A DNA stretch of 10,084 nucleotides, taken from contig JALTDM010000127.1 of assembly GCA_027074135.1 (NCBI GenBank), forward strand, positions 1-10,084. The letters are read 5' to 3'. Positions 7,650 to 10,084 of the stretch are shown one piece after another. Origin of the DNA: Bacteroidales bacterium (GTDB taxonomy: Bacteria; Bacteroidota; Bacteroidia; Bacteroidales; JALTDM01). Position 1 is the first letter of the stretch. Each line of letters starts with the position of its first letter. Below the pieces are notes generated by a model, which made no database searches, was not told where the DNA came from, and worked only from the letters and a program-made list of their open reading frames with translations. A program made the position numbers and the translations under genes.

Positions 7650-7686
7650 AAAAAAGCCGCATCTTTTTTTCGGATGCGGCTTTTTT
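7650..7686. terminator. Symmetrical (bidirectional) terminator between the tRNA and norZ
   Basis: GCCGCATC (7656-7663) pairs with GATGCGGC (7673-7680) around a 9-base loop, flanked by six A on the left and six T on the right. Both strands therefore show a GC-rich hairpin followed by a T run. On the minus strand it lies 22 bases after the norZ stop and should end that transcript. On the plus strand it backs up the tRNA terminator just before it. Confidence 0.9.
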
Positions 7687-7707
7687 ATATTTGTAATGGT
7701 TTAGTTC

Positions 7708-9927
7708 TTATGCAACGTGTTTCTTTGCCAAATATATTTTAGCAAACAAGTCAATGAAGATGATTACACCACCTAGAATCATCATTGTGTCAGGTAATAA
7801 TCTAAACCACAACCAACCACTCATTTGAGAAATTGTTTCATGTAATCTTGAGTAGTAATATCCTTCATGAAAAGCCACTGAAGATTGGTGGAAACCTACT
7901 ATTAAATAAGGGATAGCATATATTAAAACACCCAATGTAAGTAACCAAAAGCCCCAACGACTCGCTTTTTCATTCCAGTTCAAGTTGTTTGCTATGGAAT
8001 TTGTTCTTGCCGTCATGTAAATAAATGCAAGTGAAATGTACCCGAAAGCTCCAAGTAATGCAACATGTCCATGAGGCATAATGATATATTGACCATGTCC
8101 GTAATAATTCATTGTTGGAGTGTTTATTACCATTCCTAGGAACCCAGCTCCTATCCAATTAAGGAACGCACTACCTGCCAGCCACAAAAATGTAACTTTA
8201 AATGGGAAATTTTCACCGCTGTGGGCTTTCTCTCTTTGATTTTTCATTGCTTCTACCATCATAAGTGCAAGAGGTAACGGTTCCAGTGACGAGAAAATAC
8301 CTCCCATTGCAATCCAATAATTGTCAAGTCCTTGCCACCAGTAGTGGTGAGCAACACCGAGGGTGCCACTAAGCATTACTAAGAAGAGTTCGAAAAACAT
8401 AACTCTTTCTGCTGTTTTGTACGAAATAAGTCCTAGTGTAACCGTCATGTATGCCAATACACCTGCTGCAAACAATTCGAAAGTAAGTTCTACCCATAGG
8501 TGAATAACCCACCAACGATAATAATCATCAACTGTAAAATTAGGTTCTATTTTGTTTATAGGCATCATGCCGGCAATGTACAAGGTGGCAATGGCAAACG
8601 CTGCCCAGATTATTGTGCTGACAAGTGAATTGTTTTTAGCAGCTTTCTTGATAAGTGTGAATACCAATAAAAACCAGAAAACAAGACCTACAACTAGTAA
8701 TATATCCCAAAAACGACCAAGGTTTATGAGTTCACGTCCTTCGTTACCAAACCAGAACCAACTGTCCGGTAATTGTCCTGTTGTTCCTAACCATATACCT
8801 ATTATGGAACCGACACCAACAAATACTAATGCTGCCCATAATACATCTACAAGCCAAGGCATTTTGTGATCTTTGCCGGCTACCCAAGGTGCAATAAGTA
8901 ATCCTCCGACAAGCCATCCAACTGCTACCCACAATATTGCCAACTGGGTATGCATAGGCCTAGCAGCATTATAAGGCAATATGCTTTGTGATATTAAAAA
9001 GTCTTTGCCCGGTTCTGTTGTGAGGTGTGTAATATAACCTCCTAAAAATAATTGTACTACAAATAATAAAGCTACGATTGGTACATATTTTAATAATTTC
9101 TTTTGTGATTTGTATAATTTATCAATTTTAAATGTTGGTTCGAGTTTTTCTTCTTTATTTAATAAATATTCATAAAACAAATAAATGACAATAATTGTGA
9201 GTGCCCAGAGTATTAAGAATTCCCACAATGAAACAACATTATTTGACCACAAAATATTTTGGTCTATAAGAGGTTCATATGGCCAATTATTTGTCCATGT
9301 ACGATCTGTTCCCGGACGTAATGATGAGGCAGCAAGATTTCCCCAATCAATAAAAGCAGCAATTTCTTTTGCTTGTTTTGAGCTCATAAAACCTCCGGGA
9401 TAACCTCTATCTTTTGCAGCACCATTTACCAAAACATCTACCCAATATTGTTGTAAATGTTTAAATGCTTCCGCATCAGCCTTTTTATAAATTACCGTAT
9501 TTTCGTTTAATTGAATGCTTTTAATATCTTTTTTTACGATTTCTTTAATTTGTACTTTTTCTTCATCAGTTAAATTTTTGGCAGGTTTGCCAAATTTTTC
9601 TCTTGCATAAAAATCGTAAAGATATTTCAATCTTAAATGCAGATGTTCTGCTGTAAGATCCGGTCCCAAATAAGCTCCCATTCCCAAGAATGTTCCCCAG
9701 TCCATAAGGTCAAATTCTTGGAAATATGCTTTCCCTTGAACGACATCATTGTAAGTGTAAATTACTTCACCGCTTTCACTTTTTACTTCTTTCGGAATCG
9801 GTGGCACTTCTTTGTGCATATAAGCAGTAAAGTAAATAAGTGCTGTAACCATAAAAATGGCGATAATCCAAAAACTGGTATATAACCCTTTACGAGTCAT
9901 AAAACGGTCTAAAAAACTTGTTTTCAT
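7708..9927 (-). CDS. norZ: Quinol-dependent nitric oxide reductase (qNOR)
   Basis: A membrane heme-copper-oxidase relative that reduces 2 NO to N2O with electrons taken directly from quinol. The 739-residue protein has about 14 membrane spans: one near 15-35, a periplasmic NorC-like domain without a CxxCH heme c site, then the NorB-like core. Expected metal ligands are all present: His326 and His621 for the low-spin heme b, His619 for heme b3, and His476 (HLWVE), His527 and His528 (AHHYWW) for FeB. Glu480, Glu484 and Glu549 (SSLEPLP) match the active-site glutamates. Quinol-site candidates are His301, Glu305 and Asp713. These residues argue for a true NO reductase rather than an NO dismutase, which by report alters several of them. 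Oddities: I find no cysteine in the whole protein, and the quinol loop HLTTEPGKDF seems one residue longer than usual. Start: ATG at 9927-9925, since a TTG two codons earlier is unlikely. The gene stands alone, with a promoter upstream and a two-way terminator after it. NO detoxification or partial denitrification are both possible. It is also called norB or qnorB. Confidence 0.93.
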   Translation of the reverse strand: MKTSFLDRFMTRKGLYTSFWIIAIFMVTALIYFTAYMHKEVPPIPKEVKSESGEVIYTYNDVVQGKAYFQEFDLMDWGTFLGMGAYLGPDLTAEHLHLRLKYLYDFYAREKFGKPAKNLTDEEKVQIKEIVKKDIKSIQLNENTVIYKKADAEAFKHLQQYWVDVLVNGAAKDRGYPGGFMSSKQAKEIAAFIDWGNLAASSLRPGTDRTWTNNWPYEPLIDQNILWSNNVVSLWEFLILWALTIIVIYLFYEYLLNKEEKLEPTFKIDKLYKSQKKLLKYVPIVALLFVVQLFLGGYITHLTTEPGKDFLISQSILPYNAARPMHTQLAILWVAVGWLVGGLLIAPWVAGKDHKMPWLVDVLWAALVFVGVGSIIGIWLGTTGQLPDSWFWFGNEGRELINLGRFWDILLVVGLVFWFLLVFTLIKKAAKNNSLVSTIIWAAFAIATLYIAGMMPINKIEPNFTVDDYYRWWVIHLWVELTFELFAAGVLAYMTVTLGLISYKTAERVMFFELFLVMLSGTLGVAHHYWWQGLDNYWIAMGGIFSSLEPLPLALMMVEAMKNQREKAHSGENFPFKVTFLWLAGSAFLNWIGAGFLGMVINTPTMNYYGHGQYIIMPHGHVALLGAFGYISLAFIYMTARTNSIANNLNWNEKASRWGFWLLTLGVLIYAIPYLIVGFHQSSVAFHEGYYYSRLHETISQMSGWLWFRLLPDTMMILGGVIIFIDLFAKIYLAKKHVA

Positions 9928-9964
9928 AGGCAAATATATTTTTTTGGGTTAATAAAATGCTATA

Positions 9965-9972
9965 CAAAAGTA
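9965..9972 (-). promoter_or_regulatory. -7 promoter element of norZ
   Basis: The minus strand reads TACTTTTG, a full match to TAnnTTTG. Transcription would begin near 9958, about 30 bases before the ATG at 9927. No TTG element is visible at the usual 19-21-base distance; that region is A/T only. A promoter with a good -7 and no -33 often needs an activator, which would fit an NO-induced gene, but this is inference. Confidence 0.6.
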
Positions 9973-10032
9973 GATTTTTTTGTTTAATTAATAATAAAAT
10001 TTCCCGGTGATTTTTAAGTAAATATAAAAAAA

Positions 10033-10048
10033 TACCAATTTTTTGGTA
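10033..10048. promoter_or_regulatory. 16-base perfect inverted repeat upstream of norZ, candidate operator
   Basis: TACCAA-TTTT-TTGGTA is a perfect dyad of 6-base arms around four T. Its centre (about 10040) lies roughly 80 bases upstream of the predicted norZ transcription start. Dyads of this size suit a dimeric regulator such as a Crp/Fnr-family protein. It does not match the Fnr consensus (TTGAT-N4-ATCAA). Only T follows the loop side, so it is not a terminator. Function is unproven, and the AT-rich setting makes chance repeats more common. Confidence 0.35.
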
Positions 10049-10076
10049 ATGAAAATGGACTTTTTAAAATGAAAAT
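10048..10076. repeat. Direct repeat AATGAAAAT, two copies 20 bases apart
   Basis: AATGAAAAT occurs at 10048-10056 and again at 10068-10076. The start-to-start distance is 20 bases, about two helical turns. The pair is bracketed by GGTA (10045-10048) and TACC (10076-10079), which are reverse complements, and the left bracket is shared with the inverted repeat before it. The unit is short and A-rich, so it could be chance, but same-face spacing beside a dyad upstream of norZ is a plausible regulator-binding layout. The window ends here, so the upstream extent is unknown. Confidence 0.3.
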
Positions 10077-10084
10077 ACCATATT

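Noticed and set aside
8552..8869. Plus-strand frame of 105 codons inside norZ
   Set aside because: It lies opposite the conserved membrane core of norZ and shows no recognisable domain, so it is a shadow ORF.
7708..9927. NO dismutase (oxygen-forming) instead of NO reductase
   Set aside because: The three FeB histidines, the glutamate four residues after the first of them, and the His/Glu/Asp candidates for the quinol site are all present. Reported NO dismutases alter several of these positions.
9928..9933. TTG start two codons upstream of the norZ ATG
   Set aside because: An ATG follows at once at 9927. The two extra codons have no support, and TTG is a rare start.

Overview
The window looks like chromosome of an AT-rich member of the Bacteroidetes/Bacteroidota. 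Four things point there: three start-proximal or tRNA-proximal octamers match the Bacteroidetes -7 promoter element TAnnTTTG; none of the genes has a recognisable Shine-Dalgarno sequence; the complex II operon has the three-gene order cytochrome b - flavoprotein - iron-sulfur protein; and the tRNA gene does not encode its CCA end. I cannot place it more finely without a database search.

Layout, left to right. Bases 1-380 are an AT-rich spacer, possibly holding the last codons of an upstream gene at its left edge. Then comes a lipoprotein M3-family zinc peptidase close to peptidyl-dipeptidase Dcp (381-2525, +), closed by a strong terminator. Convergent to it is an M24B Xaa-Pro aminopeptidase, PepP (2633-3865, -). 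Divergent from pepP is the sdhCAB/frdCAB operon (3963-7358, +), which encodes a complete diheme, menaquinone-type succinate dehydrogenase/fumarate reductase and ends in a terminator. A single tRNA gene with anticodon CAT (7520-7593, +) has its own promoter and terminator. A second, symmetrical terminator separates it from a convergent gene for a quinol-dependent nitric oxide reductase, NorZ (7708-9927, -). The last 150 bases hold the norZ promoter and short repeats that could be an operator.

How the genes relate. SdhCAB couples the quinone pool to succinate/fumarate, and NorZ takes electrons from quinol to reduce NO to N2O, so both membrane enzymes work on the same quinone pool. There is no sign that they are co-transcribed: they are on opposite strands with a tRNA and three terminators between them. 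The two peptidases are independent housekeeping or nutritional genes. No nitrite reductase, N2O reductase, Hcp or regulator gene is visible, so NO detoxification is as likely as respiration.

I found no mobile element, CRISPR array, toxin-antitoxin pair or evident new multi-gene system. The points most worth a second look are the sequence-divergent, cysteine-free NorZ and the repeats upstream of its promoter.
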